Shown here: piece after piece, positions 29,190 to 38,720 of the stretch
Numbering within the stretch: the first letter of the stretch is position 1
Layout of the letters: each line of letters starts with the position of its first letter
From: Alphaproteobacteria bacterium
GTDB taxonomy: Bacteria > Pseudomonadota > Alphaproteobacteria > TMED109
Assembly: GCA_030828505.1 (NCBI GenBank)
Contig: JAURCJ010000008.1
Span: forward strand, 1 to 64,000
Reading direction: 5' to 3'
DNA: 64,000 nucleotides
The notes under the pieces: model-generated
Told to the model about the DNA's origin: nothing
Databases searched by the model: none
Seen by the model: the letters and a program-made list of their open reading frames with translations, nothing else
Made by a program: the position numbers and the translations under genes

Positions 29190-29942
29190 TTATTTATTTT
29201 TTATTTTATCCATAATTTCTTCTGAAACTTCTAAATTAGTGTAAACTGTTTGTACGTCATCATTATCTTCTAATATATCAATAAAACTAAGTATTTTTTC
29301 AGCTTGCTCTTCGTTAATTGGTTGAAAATTTTGTGGAACCCATTCTAATTTAGCACTAGTTGGATTGCCTATTTTTTCAGTAAGACTATCTCTTACACTG
29401 CCAAAATCTTCCGAGATACAAATCGCTGTATGTTCATTATCCTCGGATATAATATCTTCAGCTCCAGCATCAGCCGCAAGCTCAAAAAAGGAGTTTTCAT
29501 CAAACTGATCATTTTTAAATTTTATTACGCCTTTTCTTTTAAATACAAATCCTAAGCTACCAGTTTCTCCAAGAGAGCCTCCATTTTTACTGAATGCAGA
29601 ACGAATCTCTGAAGCAGTTCTATTTCGATTATCAGTTAACACATCAATAATAACCGCTACACTTCCTGGACCGTAACCTTCATAACGTATTTCTTCATAA
29701 ACGGCATCATCATTTCCTCCAACAGCTTTTTGAATGGCTTTTTCTATTCTATCTTTAGGCATATTTTCAGCTCTTGCACTAATAATAGCATTTCTTAATC
29801 TTGGGTTTTTTTCTGCTTCTGGTATACCTGTTTTTGCCGCTACCGTTATTTCTCTAGCCATTTTAGAAAATAATTTGGCTCTTTTAGCATCTTGAGCGCC
29901 TTTTCTATATTGAATGTTTTTAAATTTTGAATGTCCTGCCAT
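29190..29942 (-). CDS. yebC: YebC/PmpR-family (TACO1-like) protein
   Basis: A 250-aa member of the YebC family. Homologues have been described as transcription regulators and, more recently, as aids for translating difficult peptide stretches such as polyproline. The N-terminus MAGHSKFKNIQYRKGAQDAKR and the block GYGPGSVAVIIDVLTDNRNRTASEIR are diagnostic. It sits directly upstream of ruvC, a very widespread arrangement. Confidence 0.94.
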   Translation of the reverse strand: MAGHSKFKNIQYRKGAQDAKRAKLFSKMAREITVAAKTGIPEAEKNPRLRNAIISARAENMPKDRIEKAIQKAVGGNDDAVYEEIRYEGYGPGSVAVIIDVLTDNRNRTASEIRSAFSKNGGSLGETGSLGFVFKRKGVIKFKNDQFDENSFFELAADAGAEDIISEDNEHTAICISEDFGSVRDSLTEKIGNPTSAKLEWVPQNFQPINEEQAEKILSFIDILEDNDDVQTVYTNLEVSEEIMDKIKNK

Positions 29943-30004
29943 ATTTCTCTCAATTTTATTAATATAATTAATATACTTAATTTTTTTAAATATAAATTAT
30001 ATTT

Positions 30005-30823
30005 TTATATTTTTTCTGGAAATCTATTAATTAAATGGGGGCCTATTATTATAGGCTCTATGCTATTTGCCATTCCATCAGAATCATTTATTTTAATATA
30101 TGCTCCACATAGTGTGGCTTCTCCTGAGCTTACATTTATTCTACCAGTTGGCATTTTATGTCTAAATCTTGCAACCCATCCTTCTTTTTCACCTCCTATT
30201 ACAGAATTATAATCTCCACACATCCCTGCATCTGATTGAAAAGCTGTACCTTTTTCTAGAATTTGAGCGTCTAATGTAGGTATATGCGTATGAGTACCTA
30301 TTACTAAGCTTACTTGGCCATCAAAGGTATGACCTATCGCCATTTTTTCTGAGCTTGCTTCTCCATGAACATCAATAATTATTGCAGATATGTTTTCGCC
30401 AATTTTATAATTTTCTAATATATTAAAAATTGTTTCAATAGGGTCGTTTAGAGGATCCATAAATAATCTAGCCATTACATTTATAACTAGTACTTTTCTT
30501 TTCATGGAATCCTCATAAACAACAAATCCTTTGCCGGGAACACTTTGAGGAAAATTTTGAGGTCTTAATATATAATTATCTTTTGCTATGTAAGGAATAA
30601 TCTCTTTTTGATCCCATACATGATTACCAGTAGTGATTACGTTAACTCCTAATTCATAGAATTCTTCGCAAATTTTTGGAGTAATTCCAAATCCTCCAGC
30701 AGCATTTTCTCCGTTTACAACTACTGTATCAATTTCAAGGTTTCTTTTAAGATCTGGTAATTCTTTTTTTAACACTTGTCTTCCAGACTTACCCATTATA
30801 TCGCCTAAAAATAAAATATTCAT
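30005..30823 (-). CDS. YmdB-like metallophosphoesterase (TIGR00282 family)
   Basis: A 272-aa calcineurin-like phosphoesterase. Metal-binding motifs are visible in order: GDIMGKSGR (residues 7-15), NGENAAGG near residue 39, TGNHVWDQ near residue 67, VDVHGEASSEK near 150 and GTHTHIPT near 176. B. subtilis YmdB of this family hydrolyses 2',3'-cAMP and affects biofilm; the role in alphaproteobacteria is not established. It lies nine bases downstream of the 5-FCL gene, a conserved neighbour in this group. Confidence 0.88.
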   Translation of the reverse strand: MNILFLGDIMGKSGRQVLKKELPDLKRNLEIDTVVVNGENAAGGFGITPKICEEFYELGVNVITTGNHVWDQKEIIPYIAKDNYILRPQNFPQSVPGKGFVVYEDSMKRKVLVINVMARLFMDPLNDPIETIFNILENYKIGENISAIIIDVHGEASSEKMAIGHTFDGQVSLVIGTHTHIPTLDAQILEKGTAFQSDAGMCGDYNSVIGGEKEGWVARFRHKMPTGRINVSSGEATLCGAYIKINDSDGMANSIEPIIIGPHLINRFPEKI

Positions 30824-30832
30824 AACAATTCC

Positions 30833-31468
30833 TTAGTAACTTCCAATTTTTTTATCAAAAATAGCTTTTTCTGTAATGATAGCATCCATGTATATATCAT
30901 GTTCTTCTATAGGCACCATTTTAATTTTCTGAATAGAATACCCCAAACCAATTTTAATTATATTTTTATATTTATATAGTGACCTATCATAATAACCTCC
31001 ACCACGACCCAAACGATTTAAGTTTTTATCAAAGCCAATTAAGGGGCAAATAATTATATCTGGGTTTTTTACTTCTTCAGTATTGATACTTATTCCTAAT
31101 TTGTTTATGCATATCTTGGTTTCAGGTGACCACATTCTATACTTTATATCATCATTTTCTGTAGAGGCTAAACTTATTATAGCACCAAAATCAATTAATG
31201 CCGCAATTGTAGGTTTACTGTCAATTTCAGAACCTATAGGCCAATATATCGCTATATTTTTATTAATTATTTGAAATTTATTTGAGTTAAAAAATTTTAT
31301 TAGATTTCTTGCTAAATCGTTTGCTGATTCTGTAGAACGTAGATGAAATAACTTTCTTTTTTGTATAAGGTTTTGTCTTATATTTTTTTTTAATTCGGAG
31401 TAATGCCGCTTGGACCGAATTTTTTGAATAACCACCTTGGAGCCTAAGTTATTAGGTGGGAATCGCAT
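30833..31468 (-). CDS. 5-formyltetrahydrofolate cyclo-ligase (start uncertain, overlaps 6S RNA)
   Basis: It converts 5-formyl-THF to 5,10-methenyl-THF with ATP. Family motifs are the N-terminal KKNIRQNLIQKRK, YWPIGSEIDSKP in the middle, and the ATP-binding LGRGGGYYDRSL near residue 153. The family normally begins just before the basic KKxxRxxL segment. No ATG, GTG or TTG exists in frame between the 3' end of the 6S RNA and that segment. The nearest standard starts are GTG at 31435 and ATG at 31468, both inside the 6S RNA gene. Either translation begins within the 6S region or a non-standard start is used. The gene order zapA-6S-5-FCL is conserved in proteobacteria. Confidence 0.85.
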   Translation of the reverse strand: MRFPPNNLGSKVVIQKIRSKRHYSELKKNIRQNLIQKRKLFHLRSTESANDLARNLIKFFNSNKFQIINKNIAIYWPIGSEIDSKPTIAALIDFGAIISLASTENDDIKYRMWSPETKICINKLGISINTEEVKNPDIIICPLIGFDKNLNRLGRGGGYYDRSLYKYKNIIKIGLGYSIQKIKMVPIEEHDIYMDAIITEKAIFDKKIGSY

Positions 31469-31560
31469 AAAAAGACCACAGTCTTAACAGAGGTAACTCC
31501 CGAGTGATTAGAAAGGTCCTGGAGTTTATCATTTTTTCGCATCTTGCAGCAATTACTCCT
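31395..31560 (-). ncRNA. ssrS: 6S RNA (SsrS)
   Basis: The about 166-base minus-strand segment between zapA and 5-FCL folds as expected for 6S RNA, a mimic of an open promoter that binds sigma-70 RNA polymerase. The 5' arm GGAGUAAUUGCUGC pairs with the 3' arm GCGGCAUUACUCC to form the closing stem. An inner stem pairs GGACC with GGUCC around a central bubble. The apical part has a CCACCU/AGGUGG stem with a nested CCUAA/UUAGG hairpin. A small AAGAC/GUCUU hairpin lies in the bubble region. The position between zapA and the 5-FCL gene is the conserved ssrS locus. The ends are set by the closing stem and could shift by a few bases. Confidence 0.85.
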
Positions 31561-31567
31561 AATTATA

Positions 31568-31596
31568 TATATAAAATATATGTATAAATTTAACAA
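31568..31596 (-). promoter_or_regulatory. Putative promoter of the 6S RNA gene
   Basis: On the minus strand TTGTTA is followed after 17 bases by TATATA. This would place the start of transcription at about 31561, which agrees with the 5' end of the 6S closing stem found independently. The surroundings are AT-rich, so the -10 assignment is loose. Confidence 0.45.
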
Positions 31597-31618
31597 GTAT
31601 CATTGAAAATTACTTTAA

Positions 31619-31894
31619 CTATTGTTTTTCAATCTTGTTAAAAATTTTTTCTAATTTTTTTGTGCTATTATCTATATTTTTAACAGCTTCATCAAGGATA
31701 TCTTGATTTTTATCTAGTATTGTTATTGCAGCTAATACCATAAGTTTTACATCACCAATTTGCCCAATAGTATTAGCAATATTTGAAACTTCTTCATTTA
31801 ATAAACCAGCTAACTCTCTTACTCTATTTTCTTCACCATCGGAGCATGCAATTTTATGTTCTCTATTATTAATGATAATATCTACTTCAGGCAT
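31619..31894 (-). CDS. zapA: Cell division protein ZapA
   Basis: A 91-aa FtsZ-ring stabiliser. The N-terminal globular part (VDIIINNREHKIACSDGEE, then VRELAGLLNEEV) and the C-terminal helix that forms the coiled-coil dimer are typical, as is the KLMVLAAITILDKNQ segment. The start shares one base with the stop of the upstream coiled-coil gene. It immediately precedes 6S RNA, as in other proteobacteria. Confidence 0.9.
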   Translation of the reverse strand: MPEVDIIINNREHKIACSDGEENRVRELAGLLNEEVSNIANTIGQIGDVKLMVLAAITILDKNQDILDEAVKNIDNSTKKLEKIFNKIEKQ

Positions 31895-32109
31895 TATTTA
31901 TTTTTTCTCTCAAGTTTATTAATTTTTATTAAAATCTTCTCGAGTTTATTTAGAGTATCTGCATATTTATATTTTAAATTCTCATTTTCTTGAAGCAAAA
32001 TCTCTTCAACATTATTAATTTTAGAATCATTATCATATTTATTGATAGCGGAATATAATTTCTCTGTAATAGAATTAAAATTTATTAATGATGTTTTTAA
32101 GTCTTTCAT
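31894..32109 (-). CDS. Small coiled-coil protein upstream of zapA
   Basis: A 71-aa, charged, helix-forming protein with a heptad-like C-terminal half (EEILLQENENLKYKYADTLN, then LEKILIKINKLERK). Small coiled-coil proteins (some labelled DUF4164) are found in this position before zapA in alphaproteobacteria, and a role as a ZapA or division partner is plausible but unproven. The one-base overlap with zapA implies coupled translation. It is the first gene of the long minus-strand run. Confidence 0.65.
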   Translation of the reverse strand: MKDLKTSLINFNSITEKLYSAINKYDNDSKINNVEEILLQENENLKYKYADTLNKLEKILIKINKLERKNK

Positions 32110-32190
32110 ACAGTTATATTCCTAATTTCTATATTTTTTGTCTACAAAAAATAAATAACATTTTATTTTATTAAAATAATTTCCTATAAG

Positions 32191-32220
32191 ATAGTAGGAC
32201 GATTTAACTAATATTGGCAA
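32191..32220 (-). promoter_or_regulatory. Putative promoter of the zapA / long minus-strand run
   Basis: In the 178-base divergent gap between the coiled-coil gene and tkt, the minus strand has TTGCCA, 18 bases of spacer and TACTAT. Transcription would start near 32184, giving a leader of about 75 bases. The match is partial. No equally good match was found on the plus strand for tkt, whose promoter must also lie in this gap. Confidence 0.28.
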
Positions 32221-32287
32221 CAAAGTAGATAAAAAAACTTATTTGAAAAGATTTCTATAATTACTTTTTTAGGATATTGAATATATT

Positions 32288-34279
32288 ATGATAGATAATA
32301 ATGTAAAGGGATTAGATAAACTTTCTAATGCAATTAGAATGCTCTCAGTAGAAGCAGTTCAAAGAGCTAATTCGGGTCATCCAGGAATGCCAATGGGTAT
32401 GGCAGATGTAGCGACAGTATTATTCACAAAATTTCTAAACTTTGATAGTGATTGTCCTGACTGGTTAAATAGGGATCGATTTATTTTAAGTGCTGGTCAT
32501 GGTTCTATGCTGTTATATTCATTATTATATTTGAATGGGTACAAAGATATCAACATTGAAGACATTAAAAACTTCAGAGCTTTACATTCTAAAACAGCTG
32601 GACATCCAGAGTACGGAGAATTATCCGGTATAGAAACTACAACTGGCCCACTGGGCCAGGGAATCGCTAATGCAGTTGGCGTTGCGCTAGCGGAAAAAAT
32701 AATGTCTGCAAGATATGGAAATGATTTGTTCAATCATAATACTTATGTAATAGCTGGTGACGGCTGTTTAATGGAGGGTATAAGTCAAGAAGCTATATCT
32801 CTTGCTGGTCATTTAGGTTTGGGAAAGTTGATTGTTTTATTCGATGATAATGGTATTTCAATTGATGGACCAACATCTTTATCTACCTCTGATAATCAGT
32901 TACTTCGATTTGAAGCTAGTAATTGGCATACTTTAGAATGCGATGGACATGCTCCTAGGGATATTGAGAGTGCTATTAAGGAATCATTAAATGATCCAAG
33001 ACCTTCATTAATTGCTTGTAAAACTAAAATTGGCTTTGGTTCTCCTAATAAAGAAGGCAAATCGTCAAGTCATGGTGCTCCCATGGGAGAAGAAGAAATA
33101 CAGTTAATCAGAGAGAGATTAGGATGGGATTATGAATCTTTTAAAATCCCTGAGGAAATTTTGAATAGTTGGAGAAAGAATGGTTCAAGAGGATCAGATA
33201 TAAGGGTTTCTTGGGAAAAAAAATATATGGATTCTGCTTATCATGAAGAAATTTCTGATTTGATAACTAATAAACATATTCTTAATATTGAGGATCATTT
33301 AGCAGCTTACAAAGATAAATTATCTCAAGATAATATTTCTGTAGCCACTAGAAAGTCAAGTGAGAGTGTTCTTAATGAGCTTACAGAAAAATTTTCTAAT
33401 TTAATTGGAGGGTCTGCAGATCTGACAGGTTCAAATAATACTTTATCTAAAAACCAAAAAGCAATTACAGCTGACGATTTTTCTGGAAGTTATATATATT
33501 ATGGAATAAGAGAGCATGCTATGGCGGCTGTAATGAATGGGATAGCTCTTCATTCAGGTTTAATTCCATACGGTGGAACATTTTTAGTATTTACAGATTA
33601 TTGTAGGCCTTCAATACGCTTATCGGCTCTAATGGGATTAAGAGTTATATATATTATGACTCATGACTCAATAGGACTCGGTGAAGATGGACCTACTCAT
33701 CAGCCTGTTGAACATTTATCAGCTTTAAGAGCTATACCTAATTTAGATGTTTATAGACCAGCAGACAGTACAGAGACATTAGAAGTATGGCAAGCTGCTT
33801 TAAAGTCCAAAAATACTCCTAGCATTATTGCTTTATCTCGACAAAATTTAAAACCTGTTCGAAATAAATTTTACAAAGAAAATTTATCAGAATTAGGTGC
33901 GTATATATTAGTTGATAAAATTGATGCTGATATTTGTTTATATGCCTCAGGATCGGAAGTTGAAATTGCAATAAATGTATCAGAAAAATTAGAACTTGAA
34001 AACATCAATGCAAAAGTAGTGTCAGTACCATCTTTAGATCGTTTTTACAGGCAAGATAAAAGTTATAAAGACAATATTATCAATTCTATTCCTAAAATAG
34101 TCATTGAGGCTGGTATAAGACAAAGTTGGGATTATATTTTAAATGAAAATGACATTTTCATAGGAATGTCTAGTTTTGGAGCTTCTGCTCCAGCTAAAGA
34201 TTTATATGAATATTTTTCTATTACTGAAGAAAAAGTAATAAACTCAGCAAAATTAATATTAAATAGGAGAAAAAAATGA
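32288..34279 (+). CDS. tkt: Transketolase
   Basis: A thiamine-diphosphate enzyme of the pentose phosphate pathway (663 aa). The N-terminal [21 protein letters not shown], the TPP motif [20 protein letters not shown] to DDNGISIDG, the HGAPMG segment and the C-terminal [18 protein letters not shown] are all present. It opens a plus-strand run tkt-gap-pgk-aldolase-thiE and overlaps gap by four bases, which ties central carbon genes into one message. Confidence 0.96.
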   Translation: MIDNNVKGLDKLSNAIRMLSVEAVQRANSGHPGMPMGMADVATVLFTKFLNFDSDCPDWLNRDRFILSAGHGSMLLYSLLYLNGYKDINIEDIKNFRALHSKTAGHPEYGELSGIETTTGPLGQGIANAVGVALAEKIMSARYGNDLFNHNTYVIAGDGCLMEGISQEAISLAGHLGLGKLIVLFDDNGISIDGPTSLSTSDNQLLRFEASNWHTLECDGHAPRDIESAIKESLNDPRPSLIACKTKIGFGSPNKEGKSSSHGAPMGEEEIQLIRERLGWDYESFKIPEEILNSWRKNGSRGSDIRVSWEKKYMDSAYHEEISDLITNKHILNIEDHLAAYKDKLSQDNISVATRKSSESVLNELTEKFSNLIGGSADLTGSNNTLSKNQKAITADDFSGSYIYYGIREHAMAAVMNGIALHSGLIPYGGTFLVFTDYCRPSIRLSALMGLRVIYIMTHDSIGLGEDGPTHQPVEHLSALRAIPNLDVYRPADSTETLEVWQAALKSKNTPSIIALSRQNLKPVRNKFYKENLSELGAYILVDKIDADICLYASGSEVEIAINVSEKLELENINAKVVSVPSLDRFYRQDKSYKDNIINSIPKIVIEAGIRQSWDYILNENDIFIGMSSFGASAPAKDLYEYFSITEEKVINSAKLILNRRKK

Positions 34280-35277
34280 CAGTTAAAGTTGCAATAAATG
34301 GATTTGGTCGAATAGGTAGATTAGTTTTGAGAGCTATAATTGAGTCAAAAAGAAATGACATTGTTGTTGTAGCAATTAATGATTTAGGTTCAGTTGCAGC
34401 AAATGCTCATTTATTAAGTTATGATAGTGTGCATGGTAAGCTTAATAGTAAAGTTGAGGTAACTTCAAGTGGAATTAGAACAGAGCATGGAGAAATAAAA
34501 GTTTTCTCAGAGAGAAACCCTGAAAATTTACCATGGGGGGATTTAGATATTGATATTGCTTTAGAGTGTACAGGATTATTTACTAAGAAAGAAGATGCAA
34601 ATAAACATATTATAGCTGGAGCAAAGAAAGTATTAATTTCAGCTCCTGGAAATGGAGTTGATTATACAGTTGTATATGGAGTGAATGAAAAAGGTATAAC
34701 AGATGAACATAAGATAGTTTCCAATGCAAGTTGTACAACTAATTGTTTAGCTCCTGTAGCAAAAGTATTAAATGGAACAGTAGGAATTGAAAGTGGTTTT
34801 ATGACTACTGTGCATGCATTTACTGGAGATCAGCCTGTATTAGATACTTTACACTCTGATTTAAGGAGGGCGAGAGCAGCATCCTCTTCAATGATACCGA
34901 CCTCAACAGGAGCAGCTAAGGCTGTCGGATTGGTTTTACCAGAATTAGCAGGTAAGTTAGATGGAACTGCGGTTAGAGTCCCCACGGTAAATGTATCTAT
35001 GGTGGATTTAACTTTTTATTCAGATAAGCCCACTTCAATAGAAGAAATAAATAGTGCAATAAAAGAAGCAGCCTTAAATAGCTTATCTGGCGTTCTTACT
35101 TATAACAGCGAACCTTTAGTATCTATTGATTTTAATCATAATCCGGCTTCTTCTAATTTTGATGCTACTCAGACGCAAGTTGTTAAAGAAAAATTGGTAA
35201 GAGTCCTATCATGGTATGATAATGAATGGGGTTTTTCAAATAGAATGGCTGATGTTGCAGTTCTTATGGGGAAGTAA
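34276..35277 (+). CDS. gap: Glyceraldehyde-3-phosphate dehydrogenase (type I)
   Basis: It interconverts glyceraldehyde-3-phosphate and 1,3-bisphosphoglycerate with NAD(P). Visible are the Rossmann start [16 protein letters not shown], the catalytic Cys in [11 protein letters not shown] near residue 153 and the NEWGFSNRM end block. The 333-aa length is normal. Asn follows the second strand (VVAINDLG), a pattern compatible with NAD use. It overlaps the tkt stop (ATGA). Confidence 0.96.
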   Translation: MTVKVAINGFGRIGRLVLRAIIESKRNDIVVVAINDLGSVAANAHLLSYDSVHGKLNSKVEVTSSGIRTEHGEIKVFSERNPENLPWGDLDIDIALECTGLFTKKEDANKHIIAGAKKVLISAPGNGVDYTVVYGVNEKGITDEHKIVSNASCTTNCLAPVAKVLNGTVGIESGFMTTVHAFTGDQPVLDTLHSDLRRARAASSSMIPTSTGAAKAVGLVLPELAGKLDGTAVRVPTVNVSMVDLTFYSDKPTSIEEINSAIKEAALNSLSGVLTYNSEPLVSIDFNHNPASSNFDATQTQVVKEKLVRVLSWYDNEWGFSNRMADVAVLMGK

Positions 35278-35279
35278 AC

Positions 35280-36479
35280 ATGCCGCTAAATACTATTGAT
35301 AATTTAGATGTTAAAGGAAAAATTGTTTTAGTTAGGTGTGATTTTAATGTGCCTATATCTGAGGATGGAGAAATTTCAGATAAAAGCAGAATTGAAAGAC
35401 ACGCTCCTACAATTATAACTTTAGTTAATAAAGGAGCAAAAGTAGCTTTACTATCTCATTTTGGAAGACCAGGTGGAAAATTTGATGAAAATTTTTCTTT
35501 AGGATTCATATCAGAAAGTATTACAGAAGTGTTTAAAGCCTCAGAGGTGGTAGTAATACCTGATTGTATTGGAGATGTTGCAAAGCAAGTACTAAATGAT
35601 TTGCCTAATGGAGGTATAGCACTCTTAGAAAATGTAAGGTTTTATGAAGGAGAAGAAAAAAATGATTCGGGTTTTAGTAAATCCCTAGCAGATATAGCTG
35701 ATATATATGTAAATGATTCTTTTTCTGTATGCCATAGGGAGCATGCTTCGGTTCATGGTATAACAAAATTTTTACCCTCTTATGCTGGTTTAGCTCTTCA
35801 ACTTGAAATCGAAATGCTTGAAAAGGTTCTAAAAAAACCTGAATCACCGGTGATGGCAATTGTAGGAGGATCAAAAGTTTCTACGAAATTAAAATTATTA
35901 GGTAATTTAGTAGAAAAAATGAAATTCTTAGCTATTGGTGGAGGTATGGCAAATACTTTTGTAGCTGCTCAAGGAAAAAATATTGGGTCGTCTTTTTATG
36001 AGAAAAATATGTTAGAGGAAGCAAAAACCATAATGAAAAAAGCTGAGACAACTGGTTGTGATATTATTTTACCAATAGATGCAGTTGTTGCAGATAAATT
36101 GGAATTTGGTGTTGAGAGTTTTTCTATAGACTTAGAAAATATAAAAAAGAATAATATGATTTTGGATGTAGGAGGAAAAACTGTCGAATTAATATCTAAT
36201 GCTATTATTAATAGTAAAACTTTGCTTTGGAATGGTCCTCTTGGTGTATTTGAAATTCCTCCTTTTGATGAAAGTACATCTTCTTGCGCTTTAACTGCCG
36301 CAATGATGACTAGAGCTGGAGGTTTAGTTAGTGTGGCAGGAGGAGGAGACACGGTTGCTGCACTAAATCATGCAGGAGCTTCAGGCGGTTTTTCATATAT
36401 ATCCGTCGCTGGTGGAGCATTTTTAGAATGGATAGAAGGTAAAATTTTGCCTGGAATAAAAGTTTTAAATACTAATTAG
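35280..36479 (+). CDS. pgk: Phosphoglycerate kinase
   Basis: It transfers phosphate between 1,3-bisphosphoglycerate and ADP. The 399-aa protein contains VLVRCDFNVPI near the N-terminus, LLSHFGRPGGK, LLENVRFYEGEE, the domain-two segment AIVGGSKVSTKL and the nucleotide loop VAGGGDTVAAL. It starts two bases after gap and ends 12 bases before the aldolase gene. Confidence 0.96.
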   Translation: MPLNTIDNLDVKGKIVLVRCDFNVPISEDGEISDKSRIERHAPTIITLVNKGAKVALLSHFGRPGGKFDENFSLGFISESITEVFKASEVVVIPDCIGDVAKQVLNDLPNGGIALLENVRFYEGEEKNDSGFSKSLADIADIYVNDSFSVCHREHASVHGITKFLPSYAGLALQLEIEMLEKVLKKPESPVMAIVGGSKVSTKLKLLGNLVEKMKFLAIGGGMANTFVAAQGKNIGSSFYEKNMLEEAKTIMKKAETTGCDIILPIDAVVADKLEFGVESFSIDLENIKKNNMILDVGGKTVELISNAIINSKTLLWNGPLGVFEIPPFDESTSSCALTAAMMTRAGGLVSVAGGGDTVAALNHAGASGGFSYISVAGGAFLEWIEGKILPGIKVLNTN

Positions 36480-36491
36480 GGAGAAAATATA

Positions 36492-37406
36492 ATGAAAATA
36501 ACTAGAATAGTTAAAAATATATTAAATAATTATGAAAGTGATAATCCTGGGACAAAAACAAATATTGCTAGAATATTAATGCAAGGAAAATTAGCTGGAA
36601 CTGGTAAATTAGTTATTCTTCCAGTAGATCAAGGTTATGAACATGGTCCAGCTAGATCTTTTTCCCCAAATCCTGATGCTTATGATCCTCACTACCACTA
36701 TAAACTTGCAATAGATGCAGGTTTAAATGCATATGCAGCTCCTTTAGGAATGTTAGAAGCAGGCGCTGACACATTTGCTGGACAAATACCAACTATATTA
36801 AAGCTAAATAGCGCAAATAGTTTATCTACTTTAAAAGACCAAGCGGTACATGGATCTATAGATGATGCTTTAAGGTTAGGCTGTTCAGCCGTTGGTTTTA
36901 CAATTTATCCTGGGTCAGAATATCAATTTGAAATGATGGAAGAGTTAAAAGAATTAGCATTAGAGGCAAAATCTTTTGGATTAGCTGTAGTAGTTTGGTC
37001 CTATCCTAGGGGAGGCAATCTTTCTAAGGAAGGAGAGACAGCAATGGATGTTTGTGCTTATGCTGCACATATGGCAGCTTTACTAGGAGCTCATATAATT
37101 AAAGTTAAACCACCCTCAGCACATATAGAGCAAAAAGAAGCAAAAGATTCTTATAACAATGTAGATATTTCTTCACTTACAAAAAGAATAGCACATGTAA
37201 TGCAGTCATCTTTTAATAATAGAAGAATCGTAGTTTTTTCAGGAAACGCATTTACTGACATGCAAGGATTGTTAAATGATATAAAAGAAATTAGAGATGG
37301 TGGCGGTAATGGTTCTATTATTGGACGAAATACTTTCCAAAGACCTAGAGAGGAGGCACTTTCAATGTTGAATCAAGTAATAAATATATATAAGGAAAAA
37401 ATTTAA
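36492..37406 (+). CDS. Fructose-bisphosphate aldolase, class I (DhnA/FbaB type)
   Basis: A 304-aa Schiff-base aldolase of the archaeal-type/FbaB group that cleaves fructose-1,6-bisphosphate. Family features are LPVDQGYEHGPARSF near residue 42, YAAPLGMLEAGA, and the lysine-bearing strand IIKVKPPSA near residue 195. The C-terminal phosphate-binding strands include VVFSGNAF and GSIIGRNTFQRP. A GGGAGA ribosome site precedes the ATG. It completes a lower-glycolysis / pentose set in this operon. The metal-dependent class II enzyme is not seen here. Confidence 0.9.
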   Translation: MKITRIVKNILNNYESDNPGTKTNIARILMQGKLAGTGKLVILPVDQGYEHGPARSFSPNPDAYDPHYHYKLAIDAGLNAYAAPLGMLEAGADTFAGQIPTILKLNSANSLSTLKDQAVHGSIDDALRLGCSAVGFTIYPGSEYQFEMMEELKELALEAKSFGLAVVVWSYPRGGNLSKEGETAMDVCAYAAHMAALLGAHIIKVKPPSAHIEQKEAKDSYNNVDISSLTKRIAHVMQSSFNNRRIVVFSGNAFTDMQGLLNDIKEIRDGGGNGSIIGRNTFQRPREEALSMLNQVINIYKEKI

Positions 37407-37416
37407 AAAGCTTGTG

Positions 37417-38046
37417 ATGAAAAATAAATCCTTAACAAGGTTATATTTAATATCTCCGGTAAATATAAATATTAATGAATTTACAGAAGATTTAGAAAAA
37501 GTCCTAAAAACAGGATTGGTCTCGTGTTTTCAATTAAGGTTAAAAAATATTGAAGATGAATTGATAGTTTCTGCCTCGATTAAGATTATTCCAATGTGTA
37601 AAAAGTATAATGTTCCATTTATATTAAATGATAGATTAGATTTAGCTCATAAAGTTGGGGCTGACGGTGTGCATTTAGGAGAAGATGATGGAAATATTGT
37701 TGAAGCTAGAAAATTATTAGGGCCAAAAGCTATAATAGGTGCATCGTGCTATAATTCAAAGCATCTAGCTATGGAAGCAGCAGAGTCTGGTGCAGACTAT
37801 GTTGCTTTTGGAGCATTTTTTGATACTAAAACAAAAAACCCAAAGTCAAAGGCGGAAATAGATACTATAAAAGATTGGATATATATTAGTAATATTCCAT
37901 GTGTTGCTATAGGCGGTATTAATTCTTCTAATTGTGTAGATTTAGTTAAAGCAGGCGTTGACTTTTTAGCTGTGATTGGTTGTATATGGGATAATGAAGA
38001 ACCACCAGAACTATCTATTAAATACTTTGAAAATATTTTAATTTAA
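37417..38046 (+). CDS. thiE: Thiamine-phosphate synthase
   Basis: It couples HMP-PP and the thiazole phosphate to thiamine phosphate. The TIM-barrel protein (209 aa) shows QLRLKN, the metal-site NDRLDLAHKVGADGVHLGEDD, the GASCYN loop and the block YVAFGAFFDTKTK, and the phosphate-binding AIGGINSSN. I use the ATG at 37417; a GTG codon directly before it is an alternative. Its placement after the glycolytic genes may be read-through. Transketolase, the first gene of the run, needs the cofactor this pathway makes. Confidence 0.9.
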   Translation: MKNKSLTRLYLISPVNININEFTEDLEKVLKTGLVSCFQLRLKNIEDELIVSASIKIIPMCKKYNVPFILNDRLDLAHKVGADGVHLGEDDGNIVEARKLLGPKAIIGASCYNSKHLAMEAAESGADYVAFGAFFDTKTKNPKSKAEIDTIKDWIYISNIPCVAIGGINSSNCVDLVKAGVDFLAVIGCIWDNEEPPELSIKYFENILI

Positions 38047-38137
38047 AATTATATATATTTTATAGTAAAAAATTATTATAAAACTATTTTTAATATTAAT
38101 TAAAACTATTATAAAAAATTTTAGGAGTTATTCCCAT

Positions 38138-38704
38138 ATGAAAATTAATGGTAATGCAATTAAGCCAGGTAATATTATAGAACATCAAAATACACAATGG
38201 AGAGCAATAAAGTGTATGGCTGTGAAACCTGGCAAAGGAGGAGCTTTTAATCAGGTAGAATTAAAAAATTTAAAAACTGGCTCAAAATTAAATGAACGAT
38301 TTAGAGCAAATGAAGTTGTTGAAAGATTAAGTATCGATACCAGACCTTATCAATATCTATTTAGCAGCGATGAAATGTTAACATTTATGGATTCTGAAAC
38401 CTTCGAACAAATTGAGTTATCTATTTCTTTGATTGGGGAGCAAAAAGCATTTCTAAAAGATGGTATGGAGGTTACATTAGAAATAGTTGATGGGCAACCA
38501 ATCGGAATAGATCTGCCTGAGCAAGTAGTACATGAAGTAATGGAGACTGAGTCAGTAGTAAAAGGACAAACTGCTTCTTCCTCATATAAGCCTGCAATTT
38601 TAGATAATAATTTACGTATAATGGTTCCCCCTCATATTACTGTTGGTACTAGAGTGATGGTTGCAACTATAGATTGTAGCTATTTAGGAAAAGAAAAAGC
38701 TTAA
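38138..38704 (+). CDS. efp: Translation elongation factor P
   Basis: It relieves ribosome stalling at proline stretches. The 188-aa protein has the three-domain EF-P layout. The loop KPGKGGAFNQVELKNLKTGSK at residues 29-49 holds the lysine expected to receive beta-lysyl modification. The C-terminal OB domain contains VPPHITVGTRVMV. A strong TAGGAG site precedes the ATG. Genes for the EpmA/EpmB modifiers are not in this window. Confidence 0.95.
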   Translation: MKINGNAIKPGNIIEHQNTQWRAIKCMAVKPGKGGAFNQVELKNLKTGSKLNERFRANEVVERLSIDTRPYQYLFSSDEMLTFMDSETFEQIELSISLIGEQKAFLKDGMEVTLEIVDGQPIGIDLPEQVVHEVMETESVVKGQTASSSYKPAILDNNLRIMVPPHITVGTRVMVATIDCSYLGKEKA

Positions 38705-38720
38705 ATTTATTGGAAATTTT

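Noticed and set aside
35996-36352. 118-codon minus-strand open frame
   Set aside because: Antisense to pgk; no motif and no plausible start signal.
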